Positions 29,371-38,229 of a stretch of DNA of 64,000 nucleotides are shown here, piece by piece. The number at the start of each line of letters is the position of its first letter. The first letter of the stretch is position 1. A program made the translations under genes and the position numbers. The notes beneath the pieces were generated by a model. The model was not told where the DNA came from and did no database searches. It saw only the letters and a program-made list of their open reading frames with translations. Origin of the DNA: Mesosutterella multiformis (lineage in GTDB: Bacteria; Pseudomonadota; Gammaproteobacteria; Burkholderiales; Burkholderiaceae_F); assembly GCF_003402575.1 (NCBI RefSeq), contig NZ_BGZJ01000002.1:186001-250000 (forward strand), written 5' to 3'.

Positions 29371-29406
29371 ATGCCGTGAAATTCTGTTGCAATTTCACGG
29401 CATTTT
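29371..29406 (+). terminator. terminator after the EamA gene
   Basis: ATGCCGTGAAATT pairs with AATTTCACGGCAT, followed by TTTTG. Confidence 0.85.
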
Positions 29407-29480
29407 GACTTTTCGATGAGTTATTCTTTTAAAATTCTGCCTTTTGCAATTTCGCGTCATTCGGAGAACCGCATAGCCTT

Positions 29481-30296
29481 ATGCCTCAGACTCAGAAGAT
29501 TCAGCTTGCCCCGATCACCGCGTGGACCCTCGTGAAGTGGTTCCTGATTCCGGGACTTATCCTCGCTTACATTACGCTTTACCCCCCGCACGCGCTTGAT
29601 ATCGCGCTTTCGGAGCCGTTCTATAACGGGACGAAGTTCGCGCTGAACCGGATTCCGGTGATGGTGTGGATTCACCGTCTGTTCCGCATCGTGCCGTTCT
29701 TTATCGGGTTCTCGGCGCTTTATGTGATCATCCAGAATCTTCGGAACAAGGTTCCTCCCTATAAGCTCGGCGAAGTCGGTAACCGCCGCGCGCTTTACCT
29801 GATCCTCGGGATGCTCGCGTCCGTGTTCCTCGTGAAGTTCCTGAAGGACACGACCGGTGTCTACTGCCCGTACGCTGTTGAGGTGTTCAGCGGGAACGCG
29901 CCGCTCTTGAGCCCCGTGTTCTCCTTCCACAAGAACCCCGGTCACTGCTGGCCCTCGGGCTTCACCGGCACCGCGTTCTGCTGCTTCGCGATGTATTTCG
30001 CGTTCCGTGATGTACGCCCGCGTCTCGCCCGCGGGAGCCTCATTTTCACGTGGCTCTTCGGTATCGCCTGCAGCGTGATTCAGGTGATGCGTGGCGAACA
30101 CTTCATGTCGCATACGCTTGCCACCGCTCTTTTTGACTGGCTCACCTGCGCGCTCCTCTACTGCGTGTTCTTCTCGAAAGAGATCTGGCAGCAGTTCATC
30201 GTGAAGAACCGTGCGGAGGACGGCGGATCAAGCGGCGGCCCGATGCTTCGGGAAGCCGTGGCTCCGGTCCGGATTGAGGACCGCGGAGACCGCTGA
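29481..30296 (+). CDS. PAP2 family membrane phosphatase-like protein with altered motifs
   Basis: A 271-residue protein with about six transmembrane helices. The three PAP2 active-site blocks are present in altered form: KFLKDTTGVYCP for KxxxxxxRP, GHCWPSGFTG for PSGH, and RGEHFMSHTLATALFDW for SRxxxxxHxxxD. The histidines of block three are kept, but block two ends in Phe where the catalytic PSGH histidine is expected, with another His at GHC. The family removes phosphates from lipids such as undecaprenyl or lipid A precursors. Activity of this member is uncertain. Confidence 0.8.
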   Translation: MPQTQKIQLAPITAWTLVKWFLIPGLILAYITLYPPHALDIALSEPFYNGTKFALNRIPVMVWIHRLFRIVPFFIGFSALYVIIQNLRNKVPPYKLGEVGNRRALYLILGMLASVFLVKFLKDTTGVYCPYAVEVFSGNAPLLSPVFSFHKNPGHCWPSGFTGTAFCCFAMYFAFRDVRPRLARGSLIFTWLFGIACSVIQVMRGEHFMSHTLATALFDWLTCALLYCVFFSKEIWQQFIVKNRAEDGGSSGGPMLREAVAPVRIEDRGDR

Positions 30297-30559
30297 TCCC
30301 GATAAACCCCGGATCCAATCGGTATAGGCCGGAAGAATTCAGTGACACGGATTCTCCGGCCTTTTCTTTTGCCTGAAACGCGCCGGGAACCCCCGAAACC
30401 ACGGCATTCCCGTGTTCCGGAATCCGTTTTTTCGGGTTTTCTTACGAAAATTTTGCGCACATTTTCCGTGTTCTCCGTATGATTTCATATGACGCCGGAG
30501 GGCGGATAGCCGTTTCTGACGCCTGATAAGTCGATAACTGACACACTGGAGAGAGACAG

Positions 30560-31477
30560 ATGGCGGGTAAAAAAGATACAAAGAAAAAGAAGGTGCTTTT
30601 TGTCGGTGACACGCACGCCGAATTCGCCTTCATGAATTACGCGCTGAAGGAACTGAAGCCCGATGTGGCGATCGTGGTCGGGGATTTCGGGTATTGGAGA
30701 AAGAGTGACTTTGAGGAGTCGGGGACGGAACCCGGATACTTCTTTGATTCGCTCGTGAATGATCAGACGAAGGTGTATTTCTGCGACGGCAATCACGAGA
30801 ACCATAAGCTGCTGCGGGAACTCGTCGCGGAGCACGGAAGCGATAAGCCGATCCGGATCCGGAAGCGGCTTTACTACATGCCGCGCGGGAGCACTCTGAA
30901 GCTGAATGGCAAACGTTACCTTTTCGTGGGCGGCGCGCTCTCGATTGATAAGGAATTCCGTGAGCCCGGGAAGACCTGGTTCCCGGAAGAACTCCTCACC
31001 GAACCCGAAGTGAAGGCGATCATGAAGACCGTCGACCTCGACAAAATCGATGTCATGGTGACGCACACGGTGCCGTCCGTTGGGATCGATGATGTCTGCA
31101 AGGCGTGCCAGCTGCAGCGGGACTGGCTCCTCGGGACGGTGTCCGAGGATAATCTGCAGCTCCTCTTTGAGCGTCTGCCGCGGGTCCGCGACTGGTACTT
31201 CGGTCACTGGCATCAGACGGCGGAGTTCACGGTGCCCCGCAGCCGGGTCAATTTCCATATGCTCAATATGACCCCGTATGAGGGGTGCCTCCGCGGGAAG
31301 GGCTACAGCAAGAAGCGTCTCGCCCGGGTAGAGAAGGAATATATGGAGCGGCTTGAAGCCGAGGCGGCAGCCGCGGAAGCTGAGGCGGAAGCGGTGCCGG
31401 AAGAGGCTCTTGGCTCTGAGACGCCGGAAGCGGCGGAAGTCCCGGCTGAGAAGCCTGAAGCCGCGGGCGGTCTCTGA
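30560..31477 (+). CDS. calcineurin-like metallophosphoesterase
   Basis: A 305-residue cytoplasmic phosphoesterase. All metal-binding blocks are present: VGDTHAE, VVGDFGYW, DGNHEN, VTHTVPS and GHWHQ, forming a dinuclear metal centre. The N-terminus is lysine-rich and a low-complexity Ala/Glu tail of about 50 residues follows the catalytic domain. An AGAGAG ribosome-binding site precedes the ATG. The substrate cannot be determined from the sequence. Confidence 0.9.
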   Translation: MAGKKDTKKKKVLFVGDTHAEFAFMNYALKELKPDVAIVVGDFGYWRKSDFEESGTEPGYFFDSLVNDQTKVYFCDGNHENHKLLRELVAEHGSDKPIRIRKRLYYMPRGSTLKLNGKRYLFVGGALSIDKEFREPGKTWFPEELLTEPEVKAIMKTVDLDKIDVMVTHTVPSVGIDDVCKACQLQRDWLLGTVSEDNLQLLFERLPRVRDWYFGHWHQTAEFTVPRSRVNFHMLNMTPYEGCLRGKGYSKKRLARVEKEYMERLEAEAAAAEAEAEAVPEEALGSETPEAAEVPAEKPEAAGGL

Positions 31478-31525
31478 TAGCTGAAGGATCGCGTCCCCGG
31501 CTTTTCTGGGACGGCAATCCCAAAC

Positions 31526-31562
31526 AAAACGCCTTCCGATGGATCACCGGAAGGCGTTCGTG
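31526..31562. terminator. bidirectional terminator
   Basis: ACGCCTTCCG pairs with CGGAAGGCGT between the converging phosphoesterase and hydrolase genes; AAAA lies on one side and TTC on the other. Confidence 0.65.
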
Positions 31563-31593
31563 TATCTGCCGGGTCAGACCGGCAGCGTCCCGA

Positions 31594-32574
31594 TCAGTCC
31601 CCGAGCTTCTTCTCGAAGAACTTCACGATAAGGTCGCAGATCGGTTCCTGATACCAGGCGGGGTCGGACGAATGATCGACGCCTTCAAGGAGGTAGTAGC
31701 GGAAGGGCACGTGCGCTTCCTTCAGGAGCTCCGCCATATGGGCGCTCTGAGCGGGGGACACCATGCGGTCCGCGGTGCCGTGGATGAGGAGGAACGGAGG
31801 CGCCTTGACGTCAGCAGGCTTCCGGATGAGGAGACCCGCGGGGCTCGCGGCTTCCGCTTTCTCGGGGACCGAGGCGATCGGGCCGTCACCGCGGCCGGTG
31901 AACGACACGCCGTTCACGAGAAGCGCTTCAGGCGACGACTCAGAGTCGTGCGCCGCGACGGCGTCGGGGTCGAGCCCCTCACCGATACCGATGAGGTTAG
32001 AAACCGGGTGCAGGGCGCAGCAGGCGCTGACGGCTTCGGATTCATCACCCCACTCAGCGGACGTCCACTCGCGGGTATGGGTGGAAAGCGCCACCATCTC
32101 AGCGAGCCACCCGCCCGCCGAATTTCCCATCACGCCGATGCGGTCGGTGTCGATCTCAAAGTCGGCGGCGTGGGCTCGGAGGAACCGGAGCGCGGTCTTG
32201 CCGTCCACCACCTGGGCCGGGAACCCGGCCGGGATCGTGCGGTATTCAGCCGTCGCGACGACAAAACCGGCTTCAGCAAGCGCCCAGCGGTTTTCGGCAA
32301 AGCGGTCCTTAGCGGCACCCAGCCAGCCGCCGCCCGGGAAGAAGAGCACCGCGGGTTTCGCGGCGCCGGTGTCCGGAATCAGAACGGTCATCCGGAGCTG
32401 CCGCGCCTCGCGCTTCCCGATGATCTGCGAATACACCACTTCGGAGATCGTGCGGATCATCGGAGCCTTGCGGTGGATATCCAGGACTTCAGCGTCTTCC
32501 ATCCAGCCCGGAAGCTTCTGCTCCCGGAAGCTCTTCTTCTGCTGCTTCTCTTTCTGCTTCTTTTTCTTCGACAT
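31594..32574 (-). CDS. alpha/beta hydrolase, BD-FAE/carboxylesterase type
   Basis: A 326-residue hydrolase. The oxyanion loop is FFPGGGW, the nucleophile elbow GNSAGGW, the acid lies in HGTADRMVSPAQ and the histidine in EGVDHSSDP, so the catalytic triad is complete. A lysine/glutamine-rich N-terminus (residues 1-20) precedes the fold and there is no signal peptide. AGGAG precedes the ATG. It probably cleaves short acyl esters. Confidence 0.88.
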   Translation of the reverse strand: MSKKKKQKEKQQKKSFREQKLPGWMEDAEVLDIHRKAPMIRTISEVVYSQIIGKREARQLRMTVLIPDTGAAKPAVLFFPGGGWLGAAKDRFAENRWALAEAGFVVATAEYRTIPAGFPAQVVDGKTALRFLRAHAADFEIDTDRIGVMGNSAGGWLAEMVALSTHTREWTSAEWGDESEAVSACCALHPVSNLIGIGEGLDPDAVAAHDSESSPEALLVNGVSFTGRGDGPIASVPEKAEAASPAGLLIRKPADVKAPPFLLIHGTADRMVSPAQSAHMAELLKEAHVPFRYYLLEGVDHSSDPAWYQEPICDLIVKFFEKKLGD

Positions 32575-32702
32575 GATCTTGATCTCCTGAACGCGCCGGA
32601 ATCGGGGTTCGGATGGGAACCTCCGGTGTTCCGGGCGTCATAAATTAAGAGGGAAAAGAAAAGGGCGCTGCCGCCGATTCAGGCGTCAGCCGCTTCGTCT
32701 TT

Positions 32703-33446
32703 TTAGAAAAATCCTTTGTCTGAGCCTGAACGCTTCGCCTTTCGGAAGTCCCAGGGCGGGGTCGGGTTCGCTTCGCTCCAGAGACCGATATGCTCGCTTC
32801 TTGCTTTTTCCTCAGCGGCCTCGTAAATCGGCCGGTCCTCGGGGAACATCGACTTCTGATAGCTCCGGTAGAACCAGGCGTTCCCGGTCTGAAGCTGGCT
32901 TAAATTGATATCCTTCCCGTCCACCAGCACCTTGCCGACCGTGCGTCCGTACTGATCGAGGTTCCGATAGCGGACCGTGACGTTCCGACCGGCAACAAGC
33001 GACTCGAGATGAGCCTTGCTCGCGGGACCGCCCGCCTGGTCATGCTCCGGGGCGTCGATCCCAAGGAACCGGATGCGGATCGTCTGGCCATCCGTTTTTT
33101 TGAGCGTAATGGTGTCGCCGTCCGCCACCTTCACGACCTGCCCCTGAACCTCCTGGGCTCCGGCGTTCGCGGTCGAGTCAGGAAGACCGGCTGTGGACCC
33201 GGTCGCGGTCGGATTCTGCCCTGGGAGAGCGGCCGGAGCTCCGGCTCCGCCCTTCACGGACTTCATCGTTTCCTGCGTCGCGTGCCTGAAGGCGTTTGTG
33301 ATGCCGTTACCGGTGAAGCCATTCACGGCGATCGCGCCGACAAAGGCGGCGACAAAGACGCCCGCCGCCTTTTTAAGCTTCGGGGAACTCATGAGGGAGT
33401 TGAGGAGTGAGGAAATAACGGAGTGGTTATCGCGGGGGTCAGTCAT
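32703..33446 (-). CDS. membrane-anchored thermonuclease family protein, conserved active site
   Basis: A 247-residue protein with one N-terminal transmembrane helix (about 25-45), a linker rich in Gly/Ala/Pro, and a staphylococcal-nuclease domain from about residue 100. The active site is intact: VADGDTITL, then RIRFLGIDAPEHDQ (Arg and Glu of the catalytic pair) and DQYGRTVGKV (second Arg). The closing IGLWSEANPTPPWDFRK is typical of bacterial members. It lies 123 bp after a tandem paralogue. The orientation suggests the nuclease faces the periplasm. Confidence 0.9.
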   Translation of the reverse strand: MTDPRDNHSVISSLLNSLMSSPKLKKAAGVFVAAFVGAIAVNGFTGNGITNAFRHATQETMKSVKGGAGAPAALPGQNPTATGSTAGLPDSTANAGAQEVQGQVVKVADGDTITLKKTDGQTIRIRFLGIDAPEHDQAGGPASKAHLESLVAGRNVTVRYRNLDQYGRTVGKVLVDGKDINLSQLQTGNAWFYRSYQKSMFPEDRPIYEAAEEKARSEHIGLWSEANPTPPWDFRKAKRSGSDKGFF

Positions 33447-33569
33447 CAGCGTCAGCTAACAAATAAAGAGCTCATACCGGCGGAGCTCAATCGCATCGCT
33501 CTAGTGTAGAAAAAAGAAACACAGCGTGCAGTGCGAAACGGCGTATTTGCGGGACTTTTCGTTCGTGAC

Positions 33570-34352
33570 TCAGGATTTTCCGGAAAAAATCGAGGTGACG
33601 CGGCCGAAAAAGCCGTCCGGCTGCTTCACTTCACTCTTTTCCTCAAACGTTTTCAGTTCCGACGCGCCCGTTCCCTTCCGGAAATCCCACGGGGAAACCG
33701 GCGCGGGATCGGCCCAGAGACCAATCCGGTTTTTCTTCGCCGAGGCTTCGGCTGCCGGGTAGAGCTTCCGGGCTGGAGGCGTGAGCTGCGGGGCGTCCGC
33801 CTTCATGTACCAGGCGTTCCCGTTCGTGAGCTGCGTGAGACCGACGTCCTTCCCATCCGCGATCACGCGCCCAAGAATCCGACCGTAGGCGTCACGGCCC
33901 CGGAACCGGATCACGACATCCTTTCCGTTAAGGAGCGCGGCGAGCGCGAAGTAGCTCTTGTCGCCCCAGACCTGATCCGGGTCCGGCGCGTCGATTCCGA
34001 CAAGCCTCACGCGCTCAGTTGACCCATCCGTGATCAGCGCCGTGAAGGCGTCACCGCTATCCACTTTGGTCACTTTGCCGTGAAGGAGCGAAATCGCGGT
34101 CGGAGTCGCCGCGGGACTTGGTTTCGCGGCGGGCGGTACCCGCACTTCGCGGTCAGGTGACCCGAGCCCCACGGCGTTTTTGACCGTATTCCAGGCGTTC
34201 GGGATCAGCGTGAGAGACACGCCCGCGATGATCACGAGAGCGGCGGCTGCGACCGCGAGACGTTTCTTAAACGGGGACAGAGTCTTTCTGGAACTCCGTT
34301 TCGCTTTGGTGACTCTCTTAGGCGTTGCTTTCTTGCGGCGTGGTGTCGTCAT
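33570..34352 (-). CDS. membrane-anchored thermonuclease-like protein with altered active site
   Basis: A 260-residue paralogue of the next gene downstream. A basic N-terminus (1-30), one helix (RLAVAAAALVIIAGVSLTLI) and an SNase domain from about residue 92. Key positions differ: VDSGDAFTAL replaces the DGDT calcium loop, and GIDAPDPDQ has Asp where the catalytic Glu (APE) is expected. The arginines of RVRLVG and RDAYGRILGRV are kept. Reduced or lost nuclease activity is likely. It ends with the same IGLWADPAPVSPWDFRK block. Confidence 0.88.
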   Translation of the reverse strand: MTTPRRKKATPKRVTKAKRSSRKTLSPFKKRLAVAAAALVIIAGVSLTLIPNAWNTVKNAVGLGSPDREVRVPPAAKPSPAATPTAISLLHGKVTKVDSGDAFTALITDGSTERVRLVGIDAPDPDQVWGDKSYFALAALLNGKDVVIRFRGRDAYGRILGRVIADGKDVGLTQLTNGNAWYMKADAPQLTPPARKLYPAAEASAKKNRIGLWADPAPVSPWDFRKGTGASELKTFEEKSEVKQPDGFFGRVTSIFSGKS

Positions 34353-34488
34353 TCGGGTGCGGTCCGTATGAAGTCAGAACCCGGTTCTGCGGGGGTTCTA
34401 TCGCTAGTCGTAGTTTAAGAAAAAAATCCGCGCGGCGTGCTCTGTCTGGCGCGCCGCGCGGGGGATCACAGTCGTCTGAGTCTCAGCA

Positions 34489-34902
34489 TCAGAGCTTCTT
34501 CAGCATCTTCTTCAGCTTCTTCGCCGTTTCGCGGACATCCTTATCCCAGTCTTCGCAGCCGAGATCCGGATCGATCTTCACGGCCTTGATGCGGGTGAGG
34601 AGTTCCTTCTTCTTTTCGCTCATCTCGTCGATCTCGTCCGAGATCTTCGCGAGGATTTCCTCGCGCTTCTCGTCCGCGGCCTTCGCGGCGAGAGCGGCCT
34701 TGGAGGCGCGCGTGCAGAACTTCTTCACGATCGTCTGAACGTCCGTCTTCTTCGCGTCCGCGATCAGCTGCAGCCCTTCAAGCGTTTCCTGATCGAGTTC
34801 GAGCGTGAGCGGCGGAATCGCCGGCACAGGAGCCGGAGCGGGTTCAGCCGGAGCTGCCGCCGGGGCAGCCTCAGTCTTTACGGTTTCTTTCTTATCAGCC
34901 AT
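34489..34902 (-). CDS. small protein with RHH-like segment and coiled coil (paralogue 1)
   Basis: A 137-residue protein of unknown function. An Ala/Pro-rich N-terminus (1-30) is followed by LTLELDQETLEGLQLIADA and KKTDVQTIVKKFCTRASKA, a strand-helix-helix pattern like the ribbon-helix-helix (CopG) fold. A charged helical region (about 75-137) with coiled-coil periodicity follows. The neighbour at 35000 has the same layout. AAAGGAG precedes the ATG. It could be a DNA-binding or dimerisation module, but this rests on pattern only. Confidence 0.7.
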   Translation of the reverse strand: MADKKETVKTEAAPAAAPAEPAPAPVPAIPPLTLELDQETLEGLQLIADAKKTDVQTIVKKFCTRASKAALAAKAADEKREEILAKISDEIDEMSEKKKELLTRIKAVKIDPDLGCEDWDKDVRETAKKLKKMLKKL

Positions 34903-34999
34903 GTTGAGACTCCTTTTCGTGTTGGTCTTTCACCGGGTACCGGAAAAGCTCATAACGGGTCAGGGTTCCGATACCGGCTGGCAATGCTTTGTCTTTGTA

Positions 35000-35299
35000 T
35001 CAGGGGTTGGGAGGATTCCTTTTATTCTGTTCACGGCGCTCCCGCATCTGCTTCAGGAACTCATCCTTCTTCGCGTTGAGATCGGTGAGTTCTTCAGAAA
35101 TCAGCTGCGCGATCGCTTTGCGCTTCTCGTTCGCGCTCTTCGCTGTGTGCGCGGTTTTCGCGGCGGCGGAGGCGAGGCGCCCGATCACTTCTTCGACTGT
35201 GATCCCCTTATGTTCCGCGATGAGGCGGAGACCTGCGAGCGTATCTTCCGTAAGCGTCACGGTGACCGTTTCTGTCTTCACTTCTTCTGCTTCAGCCAT
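35000..35299 (-). CDS. small protein with RHH-like segment and coiled coil (paralogue 2)
   Basis: A 99-residue relative of the protein at 34489-34902. VTVTLTEDTLAGLRLIAEH and KGITVEEVIGRLASAAAKT align with the RHH-like segment of the neighbour. A charged helix follows (ANEKRKAIAQLISEELTDL and on to the end). CAGGAG precedes the ATG. It is separated by about 100 bp from its paralogue on the same strand. Function unknown. Confidence 0.7.
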   Translation of the reverse strand: MAEAEEVKTETVTVTLTEDTLAGLRLIAEHKGITVEEVIGRLASAAAKTAHTAKSANEKRKAIAQLISEELTDLNAKKDEFLKQMRERREQNKRNPPNP

Positions 35300-35605
35300 A
35301 TGGCGATCTCCTGTCAGTGAGTTTTAGCCCCGGGGTTTTCCTTTTCTGTAGTCTGAGAGATATATCTTCAGAGAAAAGGAACAGGCAGGGTCAGTAACTT
35401 TCAACTAATAGTGTAGTAGTCAAAAGCGCACTTGAAAGCGGTTAACCTGAAAAAATTTGTGAATGTCTTGAGGAAGGCGAAAGAAAACACCGATTCCCAT
35501 AGTAAATACAGGGGATTCAAAGGGGTTTGCGTGGGCGCTCGGGAAGGCGCTCCGGAAATCAATGCTCTTAACCTGTCAGGATGTCAAAAATTCTGACGGA
35601 AGTGA
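35300..35605. other. intergenic, AT-rich, no gene seen
   Basis: Upstream region of the RHH-like gene. No coding frame or clear site found. Confidence 0.4.
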
Positions 35606-35646
35606 AAAAAACGCGGGCTCCCGTTTGATAGGAGCCCGCGCTTTTA
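35606..35646 (-). terminator. terminator of the thioredoxin-fold gene
   Basis: GCGGGCTCC pairs with GGAGCCCGC; on the minus strand a run of six T follows. Confidence 0.85.
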
Positions 35647-35665
35647 AGTGTCTCGGTAAAGCGTT

Positions 35666-36292
35666 TCAGCCGATACCGACAATCTTTCGGATTTCTTCTG
35701 CCGTCGCGTCGCCGAAGATCGGAACGAACTGATTATCAGGCGTTCGGTAGATGCCGAGCGGCACCTGAGTGCCGCCCGCCTTGCGGAAGATACGGGAGTT
35801 GTTCCAGGCGACGTCACGCTGTTCCTGGGTGACCGGATAGTCCTTCGGATTGATGCCGCGGAAATCCGGATCGTCGAAGAGCTCTTCGCTCTCTTTGGTG
35901 AGAGCCCAGGGGGTGTCGGATGCGAGAATCGCCGCGGCCTGCGCGGTGCTCACGTCCTTGGTGACGCAGACCGGGAACCAGAGGAAATCGATCTCGTCCT
36001 TCAGGATCATTGCGGTGTCCCAGAGGCGGTGAGACCACGGGCACTGGGTATCAAACACCACCATGACGCGGGGGAGCCCCGGGCAGGTGCCCGGTTCCTT
36101 CTTGATGCCGGGACGGCGGTATCCCTTGCCAGTCGCAAGCATCCGGCCCCAGATCGCGTCGAGCTGCGTGCCGGCGCGCAGTTTCGGATATCCCGGAACG
36201 GAGGGCATCGTGTAGAGATCTTCTGTCTTTCCAGGAAGGGGGCAAGTCTTATGGTTCGTCGCAAGGCTGCAGGAGCAGGAGTCAGAAGCCAT
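35666..36292 (-). CDS. DsbC/DsbG-like thioredoxin-fold protein with CPWS active site
   Basis: A 208-residue protein. VMVVFDTQCPWSHRLWDT aligns with the thioredoxin-fold active site, but the usual CxxC is CPWS, leaving one redox cysteine. GGTQVPLGIYRTPD supplies the cis-proline loop. No signal peptide is visible; instead the N-terminus has four cysteines (SCSCS, TCP, plus one downstream in GTCPG), which could bind metal or haem. I chose ATG at 36292 because GGAGG precedes it. A monothiol glutathione-type role is possible but not shown. Confidence 0.75.
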   Translation of the reverse strand: MASDSCSCSLATNHKTCPLPGKTEDLYTMPSVPGYPKLRAGTQLDAIWGRMLATGKGYRRPGIKKEPGTCPGLPRVMVVFDTQCPWSHRLWDTAMILKDEIDFLWFPVCVTKDVSTAQAAAILASDTPWALTKESEELFDDPDFRGINPKDYPVTQEQRDVAWNNSRIFRKAGGTQVPLGIYRTPDNQFVPIFGDATAEEIRKIVGIG

Positions 36293-36483
36293 CAGATCCT
36301 CCAAAATTAAGTGGTGCCGGCCTCTCAGCCAGCTGATACATAAATTTTATGTCCTGAAATTATGCAATCAGAGGCTTTTTGTATTTGGAAATATTGCTGA
36401 AAACCTTGATTCAGACCGGAATCGGCGTACATTTATTTTTATCAGTGTCCGTGTCAGTCGGAAAGAGTCCGAGGAGGCGAGCC

Positions 36484-36777
36484 ATGGAGTGGAAGACCAT
36501 ACGGCGGGGCGGCATCCGGAGTGCCGCGTACGACCGCCGCAGCCGTACGCTTGAAGTGGAGTTCGACACGCGAAGAATCCTGCGGTTCCGGGGCGTGGGA
36601 GAAGAGATCGCGGAGGGGTTCCTCGCGTCTTCCTCCCCGATGTCCTACTACCGGGATCGGATCGAAGAGGATTTTGAAGGGGAGGAGGTGTCGTCCCGCA
36701 CCGAAGCGCCGGCCGCGTCAGCGTCAGACGCGAAGAAACGCGCGGAAGAGGAGTGGAAGCGGCTTTTCGGCGGCTGA
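36484..36777 (+). CDS. KTSC domain protein
   Basis: A 97-residue protein. Residues 1-65 match the small KTSC domain: SAAYDRRSRTLEVEFDTRRI, the GV residues of the FRGVGEE turn, and the SPMSYYRDRIEEDFE ending. A charged tail follows. ATG at 36484 has GAGGCGAG upstream and marks the domain start; the frame extends upstream without homology. The domain is thought to bind nucleic acid or other proteins; the role is unclear. Confidence 0.75.
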   Translation: MEWKTIRRGGIRSAAYDRRSRTLEVEFDTRRILRFRGVGEEIAEGFLASSSPMSYYRDRIEEDFEGEEVSSRTEAPAASASDAKKRAEEEWKRLFGG

Positions 36778-36800
36778 CATCTATTCTTTGCGCAAACAGC

Positions 36801-36838
36801 AAAAGAGCCAGAAAACCTGGAGGTTTCCTGGCTCTTTC
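36801..36838. terminator. bidirectional terminator
   Basis: AAAGAGCCAG pairs with CTGGCTCTTT, with inner AAACCT/AGGTTT. It serves the converging KTSC and DUF362 genes. Confidence 0.85.
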
Positions 36839-36859
36839 TGTATTTCGATGATCCGTCGG

Positions 36860-37801
36860 TTATTCGATCGTGATCAGCTCGTACTGCGGGTTCCCCATCT
36901 TCTTCTCAGCCATGCCGGACAGCTGACGGAGACCGTGGCGGGAGGTCATGCGTTCCACGAGGTCCTTGTTGCTCTCGTGATTGAACACGAGGTCGACAGA
37001 CGCCTGATCGATCGCGAGGAGGTCGGTGGAGGCGAGGATGCCGATATCCGGAATCGTCGGCTCAGCGGCCGTGACACCGGCGCAGTCGCAGTCAACCGAC
37101 ATGCGGCGAAGGACGTTAATGAAGGTGACGTGCTTCCCGAAGTAGTCAAGCGTCGCCTTCGCGGAATCCACCATCAGTTCCATGAAGGGTTCCTTCATGG
37201 GCCAGTCGGTCCAGCTTTCGGGGATCTTGTCGACCACGCCATGCACCTGGCGCTTGCCGACGCGGCCCGAGGCGAGGCCGATCGCGATATTCTTCATCGA
37301 GCCGCCGAAGCCGCCCATCGCGTGACCCTTGAAATGGGTGAGAACGATGAGGGAGTCGTAATTCACGATATGGCCGCCCATCGTCACATGGTCGAGATGG
37401 AAGCCGTTACGGACCGGGAGGTCAACGCCGCCTTCCTCGTCAAGAATGTCGACCGGGCAGAAATCCCAGCCATTCACCTTCAGCGTTTCACGGTGACCTT
37501 CCGTCGTGTAGCGGTCACCTTCGTAAAGGGTGTTCGTCTCAACGATGTTGCTGTTCGGGATGCGGCTCTGGAAGTCACGCACGAGGTCACGCGGAAGAAT
37601 ATTGGGACCGTGCTTTTCACCGGTGTGCAGCTTGATCGCGGTGCGGCCGTAGATGCCTTCATTCACGCGGCGATAGAGCTTAAAGAGGTGCTCGGCGTCG
37701 ATCACCGGCGTAAAGAACACTTTCGCGCGGGAACCCGGGACATCAAGACCCGTGACGTTCTTCGACCCGATCACCGGAGCCTGCGGATTGGTTGCTGTCA
37801 T
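36860..37801 (-). CDS. DUF362 domain protein
   Basis: A 313-residue protein of the DUF362 family. Recognisable blocks are GRTAIKLHTGE, VDLPVRNGFHLDHVTMGGHI, THFKGHAMGGFGGSMKNIAIG, RMSVDCDCAGVTA and DLLAIDQASVDLVF. Members often carry a C-terminal ferredoxin domain; this one does not. GGAGA precedes the ATG. The family is uncharacterised biochemically and frequent in anaerobes; the conserved Cys-Asp-Cys may bind metal. Confidence 0.9.
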   Translation of the reverse strand: MTATNPQAPVIGSKNVTGLDVPGSRAKVFFTPVIDAEHLFKLYRRVNEGIYGRTAIKLHTGEKHGPNILPRDLVRDFQSRIPNSNIVETNTLYEGDRYTTEGHRETLKVNGWDFCPVDILDEEGGVDLPVRNGFHLDHVTMGGHIVNYDSLIVLTHFKGHAMGGFGGSMKNIAIGLASGRVGKRQVHGVVDKIPESWTDWPMKEPFMELMVDSAKATLDYFGKHVTFINVLRRMSVDCDCAGVTAAEPTIPDIGILASTDLLAIDQASVDLVFNHESNKDLVERMTSRHGLRQLSGMAEKKMGNPQYELITIE

Positions 37802-37942
37802 TTAAAAATCTCCAATGAGACCGGAGCGATTCCGGTCTTCTCTGAAATTCTTGTTATTTGTGTTCAAAGACACTTTCTTATCATCAATTTTAGGCGGCAG
37901 CCATCCGGGCGGTGTCTGTCTTTTTCTCAGAAACTTGCCGGA

Positions 37943-37973
37943 AATAAAAAAGCCGGTTCACGAATGAACCGGC
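37943..37973 (-). terminator. terminator of mop
   Basis: GCCGGTTCA pairs with TGAACCGGC, followed on the minus strand by TTTTTTATT. Confidence 0.85.
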
Positions 37974-38019
37974 CTGGATCGCGGAGTCTCCTTGTCGGAG
38001 ACTCATACCCGTGTGTGGA

Positions 38020-38229
38020 TTACTCCACAGCGACCATCACGGAGGAAGCCTTGATCACGGCGAAAGCCTTGACACCGACGTCGAGACCGAGGGACTCGGC
38101 GGAAGCGGTGGTGATGGAGGAGACGATCTTTTCGCCGGCGGCGGTCTCAAGGGTCACTTCGGTGGAAACGGGGCCCTTCTTGATGGAAACGACTTTGCCT
38201 TCGAGGCAGTTGCGAGCGGAGATCTTCAT
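38020..38229 (-). CDS. mop: molybdenum-pterin binding protein Mop
   Basis: A 69-residue single TOBE/Mop domain. MKISARNCLEGKVVSIKKG and the ending AFAVIKASSVMVAVE are near-canonical for Mop proteins, which form hexamers that store or buffer molybdate or tungstate. I start at the internal ATG (38229) because homology begins there; the upstream part of the frame has no similarity. It supports molybdoenzyme use, although no molybdenum enzyme is encoded in this window. Confidence 0.93.
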   Translation of the reverse strand: MKISARNCLEGKVVSIKKGPVSTEVTLETAAGEKIVSSITTASAESLGLDVGVKAFAVIKASSVMVAVE

